A stretch of 64,000 nucleotides of DNA from Thiodiazotropha sp050291245 (GCA_050291245.1 JBNKJP010000048.1:1-64000), one strand, 5' to 3'; positions 44,439 through 54,226 are shown, numbered from the stretch's first letter. Notes: generated by a model not told the origin, from the letters alone. A program made the numbers and translations.

Positions 44439-45119
44439 TTACTTCAGATTGGACAGGTAGGTAGCGACCGCACTTATGTCCTGATCGTTGAGCCGGATTG
44501 CCACACCGGTCATCCACACATTGGTGCGCCGGCCGGTACGATCGCGGAACTCCTTGAGCATCTTGACGACATAGTCATAACGTTGCCCGGCCAGGCGGGC
44601 GTAGCCCTCTTGGCCGCGTCCATCGACCCCGTGGCAGGAGACACAGGTGTTTTTGAATATCCGCTCGCCTTCCTCGAGGCGCGCCGGGTCACCGCCGCCG
44701 GAAGGCATCATGGTCATGCTGGAGTAGTAGAGCGCGATTTTGATTTTATCATCCAGGTTGAAGGTTTTGGCCAGGTTACTCATCAGATAGTCGTTTCTGC
44801 GGCCATCGCCGAAGCGTTGGAACTGATCGACGATGTAGGCCGGATTCTGGCCGGCGAGGTTGGGGGTCAGAGGTTGGACGGCCATGCCATTCTCACCGTG
44901 GCAGGTGTTGCATAGTACGGTGCGATCCTTGCCTTCCCGGACCATCGCCTGATACTGATGCTTGTTTTTCGTGATCTCCGCAATCCGGCGCTCGAGCATC
45001 TGCCGCAACTGCAATGCCTCTTCGCTGTCCACAGACTCGGCGGTTAACGATTGAGAGAAAAGCGCCAGGATCATGAAAAACAAAACAGGCAGGAATCTGG
45101 GTATGTATCGCAGCACCAT
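44439..45119 (-). CDS. Dihaem cytochrome c (c4-like)
   Basis: 226-residue periplasmic cytochrome. The ATG at 45119 has GGAG eight bases upstream; signal peptide FLPVLFFMILALFSQSLTA-ESV. Two haem sites CNTCHGENG and CVSCHGVDG, with methionine ligand candidates in SSMTMMPSGG and NVWMTGVAI. A helical insert separates the domains. Likely an electron carrier to a terminal oxidase or nitrogen-oxide reductase. No oxidase gene is adjacent. Confidence 0.9.
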   Translation of the reverse strand: MVLRYIPRFLPVLFFMILALFSQSLTAESVDSEEALQLRQMLERRIAEITKNKHQYQAMVREGKDRTVLCNTCHGENGMAVQPLTPNLAGQNPAYIVDQFQRFGDGRRNDYLMSNLAKTFNLDDKIKIALYYSSMTMMPSGGGDPARLEEGERIFKNTCVSCHGVDGRGQEGYARLAGQRYDYVVKMLKEFRDRTGRRTNVWMTGVAIRLNDQDISAVATYLSNLK

Positions 45120-45448
45120 AAATGGCTCCAAATGCGCACACAATTGTCGATGCCCATCCCTGATAGTGTTTCGGCATCCATGTGGAGTAAGGGATCAAAT
45201 TGGTCCGTGCCTTGGACCGGATCGATCTGGCAAACCGGATGAAGGCCCTGTCAGGGCTAGCCTTAATTATAATATCGACCGCATCCCGCTCGACTTGATT
45301 TTTGGGCGAGATGTTGCAGGCATAAAAGGTCTGAAACACCCCTATTGGCCAGAGCCTATAGGTTCTGGGGGCAAGCCGGATCCTGTGATTAGGGTACACT
45401 AAGCCGTTCGGTCGGAAACACAAATCTGGAATCAACAGTAAGCGAACT
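45120..45448. other. Divergent intergenic region cytochrome / mrcB
   Basis: 329 bases with promoters expected for both genes; no open frame with support and no notable repeat. Confidence 0.5.
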
Positions 45449-47779
45449 ATGCAGCGTCGGGCGAAGAAAAAAGCGTCGAAAACACGCAGGGGCGGGCGTC
45501 GGATAAACTGGCGTCGCTGGTTTTTTATGGGGGTCCTGACCCTCATCCTGGCCACCTTTCTGTACACCCTGTACCTCGATCGGATCGTGCAGACCCGTTT
45601 CGCGGGTCAGCGCTGGGCCGTGCCTGCCAAGGTGTATGGGCGCTCCCTCGACCTATTCCCCGGAGCGCCGGTGACGCCTGGGCATCTGAAGGCCAGCCTC
45701 GAAGGCCTGGGTTATCACCGGGTCAACCACCCGGATCGTCCCGGTGAGTATTCCAGCTATCGGAACCGGTTTCTGCTGCGCACCCGACCCTTCCGCTTTG
45801 CGGATCTCGATCGGTCCAGTGACTACCTCGAAGTGATCCTGGATGAACAGGGCGTCCACTCCCTGAAACGGGCGGCGAAGGGAGAGCCGATCGGTCACTA
45901 CCGGATCGAACCCAGGCTCATAGGGAGTCTCAGATCCGCTCAGGGGGAAGACCGCATCCTATTGCAACGCAGTGACCTGCCCGAGCGTCTGGTGGCGGCC
46001 CTGATTGCCGTGGAAGACCGGGATTTTTACACCCATTTCGGGATCGACCCCCTGGCCATCGGGCGAGCCCTGTGGGCAAACCTGCGTGCCAGCCGGGTGG
46101 TGCAGGGAGGCAGTACCCTGACCCAGCAGCTGGTAAAGAACTTTTTCCTGACCTCCGAACGGACCTTGTGGCGTAAATTCAATGAAGTATTGATGGCCCT
46201 GATCCTCGATCTGCGCTACTCGAAGGACGAGATCCTCGAGGCCTATGCCAACGAGGTCTATCTGGGACAACAGGGGGGACGTGCGATCCACGGTTTTGCC
46301 CTGGCGAGCCGGTTCTATTTCAACCGTCCACTGCAGGAACTGGACCTGCCCAGGCTTGCCATGCTGGTGACCCTGGTGCGCGGGCCGTCCGCCTATGATC
46401 CCCGTAAACACCCGCAGCGGGCCCTGCAGCGGCGTGGCCTGGTACTGCGGTTGATGGTGGAGCAGGGTGTCATCAGCGATGCGGATGCCGTCAAGGCTCA
46501 GGCCGCCCCGCTCGGTATCGAGGCGGGTAGTCTGCAAAGCTCCGGCAGCCCGGCGTTCATGGACCTGGTCCGGCGTCAGTTGCGCAGGGACTACCGGGAA
46601 AAGGACCTGAATGCCGGAGGACTGAGGATCTTCTCCACCCTCGACCCCTGGCTTCAGGAACAGGCGGAACAGGTCCTGCCGCAACGTCTGGCAGGCCTGG
46701 AGAAGGCCCGCGGGATCGCCAAGGGAACCCTGCAGGGGGCTTTGACCCTGGCGGATGTGGAGACCGGCGAGATCCTGGCGCTGGTGGGTGACCGCAATCC
46801 CCGTTTTGCCGGATTCAACCGGGCGATCGATGCGATCCGGCCGGTCGGTTCCCTGATCAAGCCCGCTGTCTATCTCAGTGCCTTGTCACGACCGGGGCGC
46901 TATCAGCTGTTCTCCCGGGTGGCGGACACGCCGATTCGGCTGAAGGGCAGCAATGGGGAGATCTGGGCGCCGAGCAACTACGATCACCAGTCTCATGATC
47001 CCGTCAACCTGCAGCAGGCGCTGGTTGAGTCCCTGAACCTGGCGACCGTGCACCTGGGTATGGAGGTCGGCCTTGAGTCCGTACTCGAAAGTCTCTACCA
47101 GCTGGGGGTGCGTCGTCCTCTACCGCCTTATCCCTCTTTGCTGCTGGGGGCGGTTTCACTCTCTCCCCTGGAGATGACTCAGATGTACCAGACCCTCGCC
47201 AACGGGGGGTTCAGCGCCACCCTGAAGTCGATTCGTGATGTCACCGATGACCGGGGCGAACCCCTGTCCCGTTATCCCCTGGAGATCGAGTCCCGAACCG
47301 ATTCAAGAGCGGTCTATCTATTGCGTCATGCGCTCACCGAGGTGACCCATAATGGTACCGGGAAGGGGCTACAGCGGCTGATTCCGCACGGCACCGAAGT
47401 GGCCGGCAAAACCGGTACCACGGATCAGCTGCGGGATTCCTGGTTCGCGGGTTTCGATCGACGCAGGGTGGCCGTGGCCTGGGTCGGTCGGGACGACAAT
47501 CAATCAACCGGGCTGACCGGCTCCGCGGGTGCGATGAAGGTTTGGGCCGAGTTGATGAACCGTATCGGTCTCTATTCCCTCGAAGATCAGCCGCCCTATG
47601 GCATCGAAACCGTGACCATCGACCCGCGCACCGGTCTGTTGGGCGAGGGGTGTCGGGATGCGCTGCAATACCCGGTGATCAAGTCCGGCTTGCATCTGGA
47701 TACGGCTCCCTGTGCCCGTTCCCGGTCATTTCTCGATGAGGGTGTTCAGTGGTTCCAGGGGCTGATTAACCGCCCCTGA
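45449..47779 (+). CDS. mrcB: Penicillin-binding protein 1B (class A PBP)
   Basis: 776-residue bifunctional peptidoglycan synthase. Basic cytoplasmic tail, TM (WWFFMGVLTLILATFLYTL-like RRWFFMGVLTLILA), UB2H-like region, glycosyltransferase domain with VEDRDFYTHFGIDP and QGGSTLTQQLVKNFFL, and transpeptidase with SLIKPAVYLS (SxxK), SLNLAT (SxN) and KTGTTDQ (KTGT). All catalytic motifs are intact. It polymerises and cross-links glycan strands at the inner membrane. Confidence 0.97.
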   Translation: MQRRAKKKASKTRRGGRRINWRRWFFMGVLTLILATFLYTLYLDRIVQTRFAGQRWAVPAKVYGRSLDLFPGAPVTPGHLKASLEGLGYHRVNHPDRPGEYSSYRNRFLLRTRPFRFADLDRSSDYLEVILDEQGVHSLKRAAKGEPIGHYRIEPRLIGSLRSAQGEDRILLQRSDLPERLVAALIAVEDRDFYTHFGIDPLAIGRALWANLRASRVVQGGSTLTQQLVKNFFLTSERTLWRKFNEVLMALILDLRYSKDEILEAYANEVYLGQQGGRAIHGFALASRFYFNRPLQELDLPRLAMLVTLVRGPSAYDPRKHPQRALQRRGLVLRLMVEQGVISDADAVKAQAAPLGIEAGSLQSSGSPAFMDLVRRQLRRDYREKDLNAGGLRIFSTLDPWLQEQAEQVLPQRLAGLEKARGIAKGTLQGALTLADVETGEILALVGDRNPRFAGFNRAIDAIRPVGSLIKPAVYLSALSRPGRYQLFSRVADTPIRLKGSNGEIWAPSNYDHQSHDPVNLQQALVESLNLATVHLGMEVGLESVLESLYQLGVRRPLPPYPSLLLGAVSLSPLEMTQMYQTLANGGFSATLKSIRDVTDDRGEPLSRYPLEIESRTDSRAVYLLRHALTEVTHNGTGKGLQRLIPHGTEVAGKTGTTDQLRDSWFAGFDRRRVAVAWVGRDDNQSTGLTGSAGAMKVWAELMNRIGLYSLEDQPPYGIETVTIDPRTGLLGEGCRDALQYPVIKSGLHLDTAPCARSRSFLDEGVQWFQGLINRP

Positions 47780-48190
47780 TCCACGTTTTACGGCTCGTGG
47801 AAACTCAAGGAGCGAGCGCCTGCTCGCGATATCAGGTTCAAAGAGATCTTGTTCATTATCTTGAGAAGCGCCAGTATTTAGGCAATCGCGGCCAGCGGCC
47901 GCTCCTACCCAATAGGAATGTGTGAATGAACTATCTGAGTCCGTTCGTGGTTGATTTTCTTTCGGATGGACTTCCTTGCCTTGTACTGGCGTATTGGGGA
48001 TGCTCTGAAGGGTATAGAATCAGGGACGAGGTACACTGGGGCTAGGAAAACAGCTTTGTGAAAACTACTCTGGAGTCCCTGTAGCGAAAGCCGGTGTGAG
48101 GTGTCATACCCGCGATAGTGTTGGGTGCCAAGTTAGCGATAGGCTACAATCCCGGCAGAATACAATTCCTCACGTGTCAGGAGCCACGGC
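47780..48190. repeat. Intergenic region with REP-like inverted pair
   Basis: AGGAGCGAGCGCCTGCTCGCGAT (positions 47808-47830) faces ATCGCGGCCAGCGGCCGCTCCTA (47885-47907), forming a bipartite palindromic unit like Pseudomonas-type REP doublets. The remaining ~280 bases show no gene. Role may be mRNA end protection or transposase-dependent spread. Confidence 0.65.
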
Positions 48191-48688
48191 TTGACAGTAT
48201 ATGCCGCCGACAAATTGATCGCCCAAGCCCGGGTATTGGCCGCCGAGTACCGGCGGACCATGGGCAAACCCCTGCCGGGTATCAGTAATGAAATTGCCGA
48301 ATTCGATGCCCTCAAACTACTGCAGCTGGAGCCGAATGCCGGAGGAGAAGGGGGCTATGACGCCATCGATTCCAATCGGGACAACAAACGCATTCAGATC
48401 AAGTCCCGTACCATCTTCGACGAAACCAAATCCGGTCAACGTATCGGTCAGCTGAAACTGGACAAGGTGTGGGACAGTGTGGTGCTGGTGATCATGGACG
48501 AGGACTATCAACCCTATGAGATCTACGAGGCCGAACGGGATGATCTGGTGGAATACCTCGACCGGAGCAGCAGTAACCGGGCCAAGCGGGGCGCCATGTC
48601 GGTGGCGCGTTTCAAAATCATCGGCCAACGGGTGTGGACCCGGGAAAGCGGGTTGGAAACGGAGGTCTGGGATAACCAGTCCGACTGA
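48191..48688 (+). CDS. Unknown protein with PD-(D/E)XK-like motif
   Basis: 165 residues. The TTG at 48191 is used because AGGAG lies eight bases upstream and no in-frame ATG is nearby. Residues ~45-80 read GGEGGYDAIDSN then KRIQIKSRTIFDE: an Asp followed by Q-x-K at the spacing of Mrr/Holliday-resolvase-type PD-(D/E)XK nucleases, preceded by helix NEIAEFDALKLL with a conserved-type Glu. The rest is alpha/beta. It ends 15 bases before a DinG-type helicase gene, suggesting a nucleic-acid role. Fold assignment is inference from the motif. Confidence 0.65.
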   Translation: MTVYAADKLIAQARVLAAEYRRTMGKPLPGISNEIAEFDALKLLQLEPNAGGEGGYDAIDSNRDNKRIQIKSRTIFDETKSGQRIGQLKLDKVWDSVVLVIMDEDYQPYEIYEAERDDLVEYLDRSSSNRAKRGAMSVARFKIIGQRVWTRESGLETEVWDNQSD

Positions 48689-48703
48689 TTCCCACGCGTA
48701 CCC

Positions 48704-50626
48704 ATGACCGACTTCTCGGAGATTTTCGGCCCCCACGGCTGGCTGGCGAAGCGCATCGAGGGTTTTTCCCATCGCGTTCAACAACAGGCCATGGCAGAGA
48801 CGGTCGCGGATGTCATGACCCGGGGTGGCGCGCTGATCTGCGAGGCCGGCACGGGAACCGGAAAGACCTTTGCCTACCTGGTGCCAGCTCTGATGTCCGG
48901 CGCCAAGGTCATCATCTCCACCGGAACCAAAAACCTCCAGGATCAGCTCTATCACCGGGATCTGCCCCGGGTTCGCGAATGCCTGTCCAGTCCGGTCTCC
49001 AGTGCGCTGCTCAAGGGACGCGCCAACTACCTGTGTCTCTACCGCCTGGAGAACACCCTGGTGGAGGAGGTTCGCCTGACCCGGGAGCAACTGAACCAGC
49101 TGCAGGCCATCCGTAAGTGGTCGAGCCACACCCGCAGCGGCGATATCGGCGAGATGCCGGATATCCCGGAGGATGCCACGATCTGGCCGGTGGTGACCTC
49201 TACCACGGACAACTGTTTGGGTCAGGAGTGCCCCGTGCACAGCAAATGCCACCTGGTGGAGGCGCGCAAGCGGGCTCAGGAGGCGGATCTGGTAGTGATC
49301 AACCACCATCTGCTGTGCGCCGATCTGAGTCTCAAGGAGGAGGGGTTCGGTGAACTCCTACCCAGCGCCGATTGTTTCATCCTGGATGAGGCGCATCAGC
49401 TGCCCGATGTGGCGGGCGCGTTTTTCGGGGTCACCCTCAGCGGCCGGCAGCTGCATGAACTGGGCGGGGACTGCCTGACCGAATTTCACCGAGAGGCGCC
49501 GGATGCCCCCCAGTTACAGGAGCGGGCGGAACGCCTGCAGCAGGTCAATCGGGACCTGCGCCTGGCTTTCGGTTTGGAGATGCGTCGCGGCGCCTGGTCC
49601 GAGGTGGCGGAAAACCCGGCGGTGACCCGACAGCTCGATGCCCTGGAACAGGCCCTGGTGGAACTCGCGGAGGTGTTGCAAGCCATTGAAGGACGGGGCA
49701 AGGGACTCGACAGCTGCCACGAGCGCTGTAACCAGCAACTGTTGCGTCTGCGGGCACTCAGGGATGAGGAGGACAAGACCTCCATCCGCTGGTTCGAGAC
49801 CCAGCGGATCAGTTTTCGCCTCAACCGGACCCCACTGGATATCTCAGCGATCTTTCGCGGTGTCATGCAGGAGCATCCCGCCTCCTGGATCTTCACCTCG
49901 GCGACCCTGGCGGTCGGCGACAGCTTCGAGCACTTCGCCGGGCAACTCGGGCTGGAAGACGCGGAGACCCACTGTTGGGAAAGCCCCTTCGACTATCCCC
50001 GCCAGGCGGTCTGGTATCTGCCCCACGGGCTGCCGGAGCCGAACGATGAGCGATTCAACCGCACCGTTTCCGATCTTTCCATTCCGATCCTGGAGGCAAG
50101 CAACGGACGCGCCTTTCTGCTCTATACCAGCCATCGCGCGCTGCAGGAAGCCGCCGACTATCTGGCGGACAAGATCGACTATCCCATGCTGGTGCAGGGC
50201 ACGGCGCCGCGCACTGAACTGGTTGAGCGGTTTCGCGAAATGGGCAATGCGGTGTTGCTGGGGACATCCAGTTTCTGGGAAGGGATCGATGTTCGGGGCG
50301 AGGCACTCTCCTGCGTGATCATCGACAAGCTGCCCTTCGCCTCACCCGGCGATCCGGTGCTGCAGGCGCGCATCGAGGCACTGCGCAAGCGGGGAGGCAA
50401 TCCCTTTATGGCCTATCAGGTGCCCCAGGCCGCGATTGCCCTGAAGCAGGGAGCGGGCAGACTGATCCGTGACGAGACCGACCGGGGGGTGCTGGTGATC
50501 TGCGACCCGCGTCTGATCAGCAAACCTTACGGCAAGATCTTTGTACGCAGTCTTCCGCCCATGACCAAGACCCGGGATCTGGACGTGGTGAAGCGGTTTT
50601 TCACCCTCGCCCACACATCTTGCTAG
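48704..50626 (+). CDS. DinG/YoaA-family ATP-dependent DNA helicase
   Basis: 640-residue superfamily 2 (XPD-like) helicase. Walker A CEAGTGTGKTFAYLVPAL, four Fe-S cysteines suggested by NYLCLYRLE, NCLGQECPVHSKC, DEAH box FILDEAHQLPDV, motif VI QGAGRLIRDETDRG. Length and Cys layout match YoaA (which acts with Pol III chi in E. coli) rather than the longer DinG with exonuclease. It unwinds DNA 5'-3' in repair or at stalled forks. The upstream small gene is likely co-transcribed. Confidence 0.92.
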   Translation: MTDFSEIFGPHGWLAKRIEGFSHRVQQQAMAETVADVMTRGGALICEAGTGTGKTFAYLVPALMSGAKVIISTGTKNLQDQLYHRDLPRVRECLSSPVSSALLKGRANYLCLYRLENTLVEEVRLTREQLNQLQAIRKWSSHTRSGDIGEMPDIPEDATIWPVVTSTTDNCLGQECPVHSKCHLVEARKRAQEADLVVINHHLLCADLSLKEEGFGELLPSADCFILDEAHQLPDVAGAFFGVTLSGRQLHELGGDCLTEFHREAPDAPQLQERAERLQQVNRDLRLAFGLEMRRGAWSEVAENPAVTRQLDALEQALVELAEVLQAIEGRGKGLDSCHERCNQQLLRLRALRDEEDKTSIRWFETQRISFRLNRTPLDISAIFRGVMQEHPASWIFTSATLAVGDSFEHFAGQLGLEDAETHCWESPFDYPRQAVWYLPHGLPEPNDERFNRTVSDLSIPILEASNGRAFLLYTSHRALQEAADYLADKIDYPMLVQGTAPRTELVERFREMGNAVLLGTSSFWEGIDVRGEALSCVIIDKLPFASPGDPVLQARIEALRKRGGNPFMAYQVPQAAIALKQGAGRLIRDETDRGVLVICDPRLISKPYGKIFVRSLPPMTKTRDLDVVKRFFTLAHTSC

Positions 50627-51119
50627 TGTAGGACACTAACAGCAGTTTTGAGTGTTGAGTTTTAAGTTTTGAGTGGATGAGTTCGCTGCGCTCACGGGGT
50701 ATGGGCTCCCCCTCTCCCTTCGGTGGGTGTTGTAAACGCATGCCGAGACTTGTCTCAAACTGATTTTAGTTGCAGATACAATCGACTTTGTGTTTTTTAT
50801 CGAACGTTTTACCGAGGCAATTCCTTCCACCTTTTGCGATACCCTCCTTCGCGGGAGAGGGGGCATAAAAAACCTGTGAGCGCAGCGAACTCATCCACTC
50901 AAAACTAAAAACTAAAAACTTTTCTCACCCACCGACTTATGGCGGAGCATAGTAGGTAATCAGGTAAAAAAAAGCCCCAGAAGGGGGACTCTGGGGCTCA
51001 AAAACGATGAAGTGATGGAATACGCGGGCTGTCCGCTATTCAATGAGTTCCTGGATTTGCAGGACCCTGGGTTTTAAATTGTGATTATTGACGGACCCGC
51101 CTCATTCACCCGATCGTAG
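50627..51119. repeat. Composite inverted-repeat element
   Basis: A perfect 30-base inverted repeat bounds the element: positions 50666-50695 (ending GTTCGCTGCGCTCAC) and 50876-50905 (starting GTGAGCGCAGCGAAC). A/T-rich tandem units (AACTAAAA type) flank both ends. Inside are CCCTCTCCC and GGGAGAGGGGG arms as in the 5.6 kb element. No coding frame is inside; a transposase-less mobile unit is likely. Confidence 0.75.
50973..50998 (-). terminator. Rho-independent terminator of the bacteriohemerythrin gene
   Basis: AGCCCCAGA pairs with TCTGGGGCT (9 bp) with an 8-base loop; read on the minus strand it is followed by eight U residues. It is 120 bases downstream of the bacteriohemerythrin stop. Confidence 0.85.
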
Positions 51120-51515
51120 TTAATTTCCAAGTGCTGAACCGTAGCTCTTGTCAATCACCGGAATGTGATGGTCCAACCAGGTCTTGATGAACGACAGGGT
51201 GCCATCCTCGATATCAGCTTCGCCCGCATGGAACTTACCCTGTAAATCGGAGCAGGTTTGCACCAGCTGGTCATGTTCCTTGCGATGTGCGTCGAGGCCT
51301 TTGTATCCTCGCTCTTCCATCAACCGCTCTTCGGTTTGAAAGTGTTCCACAACAAACTCGATCAGGCTGTCGAGACGATTGCCGATATCGTCGCGTTCGC
51401 CTTTGCCCACCGCGTCATTCAGGGCATTGACCCGATCGAATAGCTCCTGGTGCTGATTGTCGCAAATCTCCACGTTGGTACCATATTTGTCATAAGTCCA
51501 TTGCATTAATGACAT
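51120..51515 (-). CDS. Bacteriohemerythrin
   Basis: 131-residue non-haem diiron O2-binding protein. Ligand motifs in order: CDNQHQELFDRVN (H-x3-E), VEHFQTEERLMEE (H-x3-E), AHRKEHDQL (H-x3-H) and TWLDHHIPVIDK (H-x4-D). Length is normal. AGGA lies eight bases before the ATG. Stores, carries or senses oxygen in the cytoplasm; fits a microaerobic lifestyle. Monocistronic with its own terminator. Confidence 0.95.
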   Translation of the reverse strand: MSLMQWTYDKYGTNVEICDNQHQELFDRVNALNDAVGKGERDDIGNRLDSLIEFVVEHFQTEERLMEERGYKGLDAHRKEHDQLVQTCSDLQGKFHAGEADIEDGTLSFIKTWLDHHIPVIDKSYGSALGN

Positions 51516-52016
51516 GCTTTCGTTCCTCTTTATTTCAGGTTATTTCTGTATTCTCGATCTCAGGCGATGCAGGAGTAGACACCTTACTCGAACGATTCCA
51601 GCGTTGATTTTGTTGTTGTTTGATGGGAGTGGGTAAGGTTTTGTCCGAGACAGGTTGACGCTTCACTCAATTTCTTCTGATGGGATTCCTCGACTGTCCA
51701 GCGCCGACCGGTTACCTATATCGCTGCATCACATGAGATAACTCGCAGCCGTGATGAGTGAATTCGGTGTTCCAGTACGTGATGAACTGCTCACGACAAG
51801 GGAGGAGCGGAGTGATTTTGTTTGTTTATCCATGTTTCTTGCACGATCCCTGATGTTCGAAATGGGGCTGATGAAACGGACGCGACAACTCGAATAAACG
51901 ATTCCGGGCTCGAGTTGGAGCCGAGATCTTATCTCAAAAAACCGCTCGTTAGATAGTTTTTTTGTTCAACGCTGTTTATTAAAAAACGTTTAAAAACAGA
52001 TGCTTCCGGTAGTTCA
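51516..52016. other. 500-base region between gdh and bacteriohemerythrin
   Basis: Between two minus-strand genes. A 47-codon plus-strand frame (51754-51897) has no ribosome site and is not called. The part near 51930-52000 is AT-rich. The bacteriohemerythrin promoter should lie at the left of this interval just upstream of 51515. No strong hairpin or repeat seen. Confidence 0.5.
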
Positions 52017-53435
52017 TCACACGCCTATGTCGATATAGGAGCGCGCCAGTTTTTGCAGTGCGATCATGTAGGCCGCCGTGCGGTAGTCTTCTATCAGAGG
52101 ATTGCGTTTGCGGATATCGATGATCTCCTGCATGGCCTGTCGCATGCTGTCATCCAGACCGGAACGTACCAGGTCGAGTTCATCGGCGCCCCTGCAGAGA
52201 CTATTGCTGATCCACTCCGGAACGCTGCGTCCGGTGGTCTCTTCCAGAGCCGCTACGATATAGCGTCCTCGAGACTCATCGAGACGGCGTTCGATGCGGC
52301 CGAAACGCATATGACTGAGATTGCGTATCCACTCGAAATAGGAGACCACCACACCCCCGGCGTTGACATAGGCATCCGGAAGAATCGTGATACCCCGGTT
52401 TCGCAGGATACGGTCGGCTTCGAAGGTCACCGGACCGTTGGCCGCTTCGGCAATTAATTTGGCTTTGATATTGGGGGCGTTGCTTTCGGTGATCGCCGCC
52501 TCGATGGCGGCCGGTATCAGAATGTCGCACTCATACTCGAGCACCGATTCGCCATTTTCGATGAACTCGCCACCGGCAAAACCCTTCAAACCTCCATGGG
52601 AGGTGCGGTGATAATGGGCCTCATCCACATGGATGCCATCCGGGTTGTAGATCGCCCCATCGTGCTCGACGATGGCGATGATTTTTACCCCGTCCTCTTC
52701 CGAGAGAAACTTGGCCGCGTGGTAACCCACGTTACCCAATCCCTGGATGATAATCCGTTGGCTTTCCAGGTTACCCTCCAGGCCGCTCTCGCGGAGTTCC
52801 TCCTTATGCCGGAAAAACTCCTGCAGCGCATACTGAACCCCACGTCCCGTGGCCTCCGTGCGTCCGTTGACGCCGCCATGCGCCACCGGTTTTCCGGTGA
52901 CGCAGGCGAGGGCGTTTACGTCTTCGGGGTAGAGGTGTTTGTAGGTATCCGCGATCCACGCCATCTCCCGTTGGCCGGTGCCCATATCAGGTGCCGGAAC
53001 ATTGGTGGCGGGGCTGAGAAAACCGGCCGCTACGAGTTCCCGGGCGAATCGCTGGGTGATGCGTTTCAGTTCGCTCCGGGTGTAGTTGTTGGGATTGATG
53101 TACAACCCCCCCTTCGAACCACCGAAAGGTACATCCACGATGGCACATTTGTAGGTCATCAAGGCCGCCAGTGCCTCGACTTCGGGTTGATCGACACTTT
53201 CGGAATAGCGTAAACCGCCTTTCGCCGGCAGGCGATGAATACTGTGCACGGCACGCCAGCCGGTGAACACCTCGACCTTGCCGCGTATCTCAACCGGGAA
53301 GGTGACCTGTAATACCGATGCGCAACACTTGATGGCATTGGCGATACCGGGTTCCAGATCCATCAGGGCGAGGGCGCGATCCACCATGTGATCAACGCTT
53401 TGTCGAAAGGTCAGGCCAGTGGGGTTCTCAGTCAC
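52017..53435 (-). CDS. gdhA: Glutamate dehydrogenase (Glu/Leu/Phe/Val dehydrogenase family)
   Basis: 472-residue oxidoreductase that interconverts glutamate and 2-oxoglutarate plus ammonia. Marks: RLPAKGGLRYSESVDQ, catalytic Lys in VPFGGSKGGLYINPN, PAPDMGTGQREMAWI, and the NAD-binding region IIQGLGNVGYHAAKFL. The dinucleotide loop ends with an acidic residue (IVEHDGA), suggesting NAD use. GTG start at 53435. It lies 17 bases after folM, forming a two-gene run. Confidence 0.92.
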   Translation of the reverse strand: MTENPTGLTFRQSVDHMVDRALALMDLEPGIANAIKCCASVLQVTFPVEIRGKVEVFTGWRAVHSIHRLPAKGGLRYSESVDQPEVEALAALMTYKCAIVDVPFGGSKGGLYINPNNYTRSELKRITQRFARELVAAGFLSPATNVPAPDMGTGQREMAWIADTYKHLYPEDVNALACVTGKPVAHGGVNGRTEATGRGVQYALQEFFRHKEELRESGLEGNLESQRIIIQGLGNVGYHAAKFLSEEDGVKIIAIVEHDGAIYNPDGIHVDEAHYHRTSHGGLKGFAGGEFIENGESVLEYECDILIPAAIEAAITESNAPNIKAKLIAEAANGPVTFEADRILRNRGITILPDAYVNAGGVVVSYFEWIRNLSHMRFGRIERRLDESRGRYIVAALEETTGRSVPEWISNSLCRGADELDLVRSGLDDSMRQAMQEIIDIRKRNPLIEDYRTAAYMIALQKLARSYIDIGV

Positions 53436-53452
53436 GTTACATACTCGCAGGG

Positions 53453-54226
53453 TTATTGTTGAAGCGTTCTTCCGCCGTCCACCGGTATGATTTGACCGGT
53501 GATGTAATCGGCATCCCGGTGTAAAAACACCACGGTGCGGGCAATGTCGGATACCTGTCCGGGGCGTTTCAATGCGGTTCTATCCAGTATGGTTTCACGT
53601 TCCTCTTTACTGAGTCCATGCTCCGGCCAGAGGATCGCGCCCGGCGCGACACCGTTTACCCGGATCTCCGGGCCCAGTTCCCGGGCCAGGGATTTGATCA
53701 GCATGGCATTCCCGGCCTTGGCGATGGAGTAGATGGGATGGTCTTTCAGTGGCCGGAAGGCATGGATGTCCACCAGGTTAATAATTGATCCACGGCGTTC
53801 CCGCAACAGCGGAGCGGCGGCGCGGGCGAGGAAGAAGGGGGCCTTGAGATTCGTGCCAATGAGATCGTCCCAGTGGGCCTCCGTGGCCTCGTTCAAGGGG
53901 GTGGGATAGAAACTTGAAGCGTTGTTGATCAACAGGTCAAGCCCCCGGTTCAGCTGACCTACCTGATCGATCATCCGCTGGTGACTCGCAGGGTCCAGCA
54001 GATCGGACTGAATCAGATGGATCGAATCGGGTCTCTGGGCCTGCAGACGCTGCTTGAGGTTTTCCGCGGCCTCCCGGGAATGCCGGTAATGAATGTACAG
54101 GTCCATGCCCAGGAGATGGAGCTGCTCGGCGATCGCGGCTCCGATGCGATGGGCGGCTCCGGTGATCAGTCCGGTCTGTCCGGACAGTGGTAAGGCGTTC
54201 GCACTATCGGATGGGTTTTGCATCAT
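53453..54226 (-). CDS. folM: Pteridine reductase / dihydromonapterin reductase-like
   Basis: 257-residue short-chain dehydrogenase. TGLITGAAHRIGAAIAEQLH (nucleotide loop), NNASSFYPTPLNEA, catalytic YSIAKAGNAML (Y-x3-K), and the YITGQIIPVDGGRTL end match FolM/pteridine reductases, whose T-G-A-A-H-R-I-G loop favours NADPH. Reduces dihydropterins for folate or phenylalanine hydroxylase cofactor. GGGGAG precedes the ATG. Confidence 0.88.
   Translation of the reverse strand: MMQNPSDSANALPLSGQTGLITGAAHRIGAAIAEQLHLLGMDLYIHYRHSREAAENLKQRLQAQRPDSIHLIQSDLLDPASHQRMIDQVGQLNRGLDLLINNASSFYPTPLNEATEAHWDDLIGTNLKAPFFLARAAAPLLRERRGSIINLVDIHAFRPLKDHPIYSIAKAGNAMLIKSLARELGPEIRVNGVAPGAILWPEHGLSKEERETILDRTALKRPGQVSDIARTVVFLHRDADYITGQIIPVDGGRTLQQ

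Noticed and set aside
48191..50626. Nuclease-helicase pair as a known anti-phage system
   Set aside because: The helicase is of the core YoaA/DinG repair type and no integrase, toxin or other defence gene is near; kept only as a finding.
51754..51897. 47-codon frame between bacteriohemerythrin and gdh
   Set aside because: No ribosome site and no recognised similarity; length is within chance.
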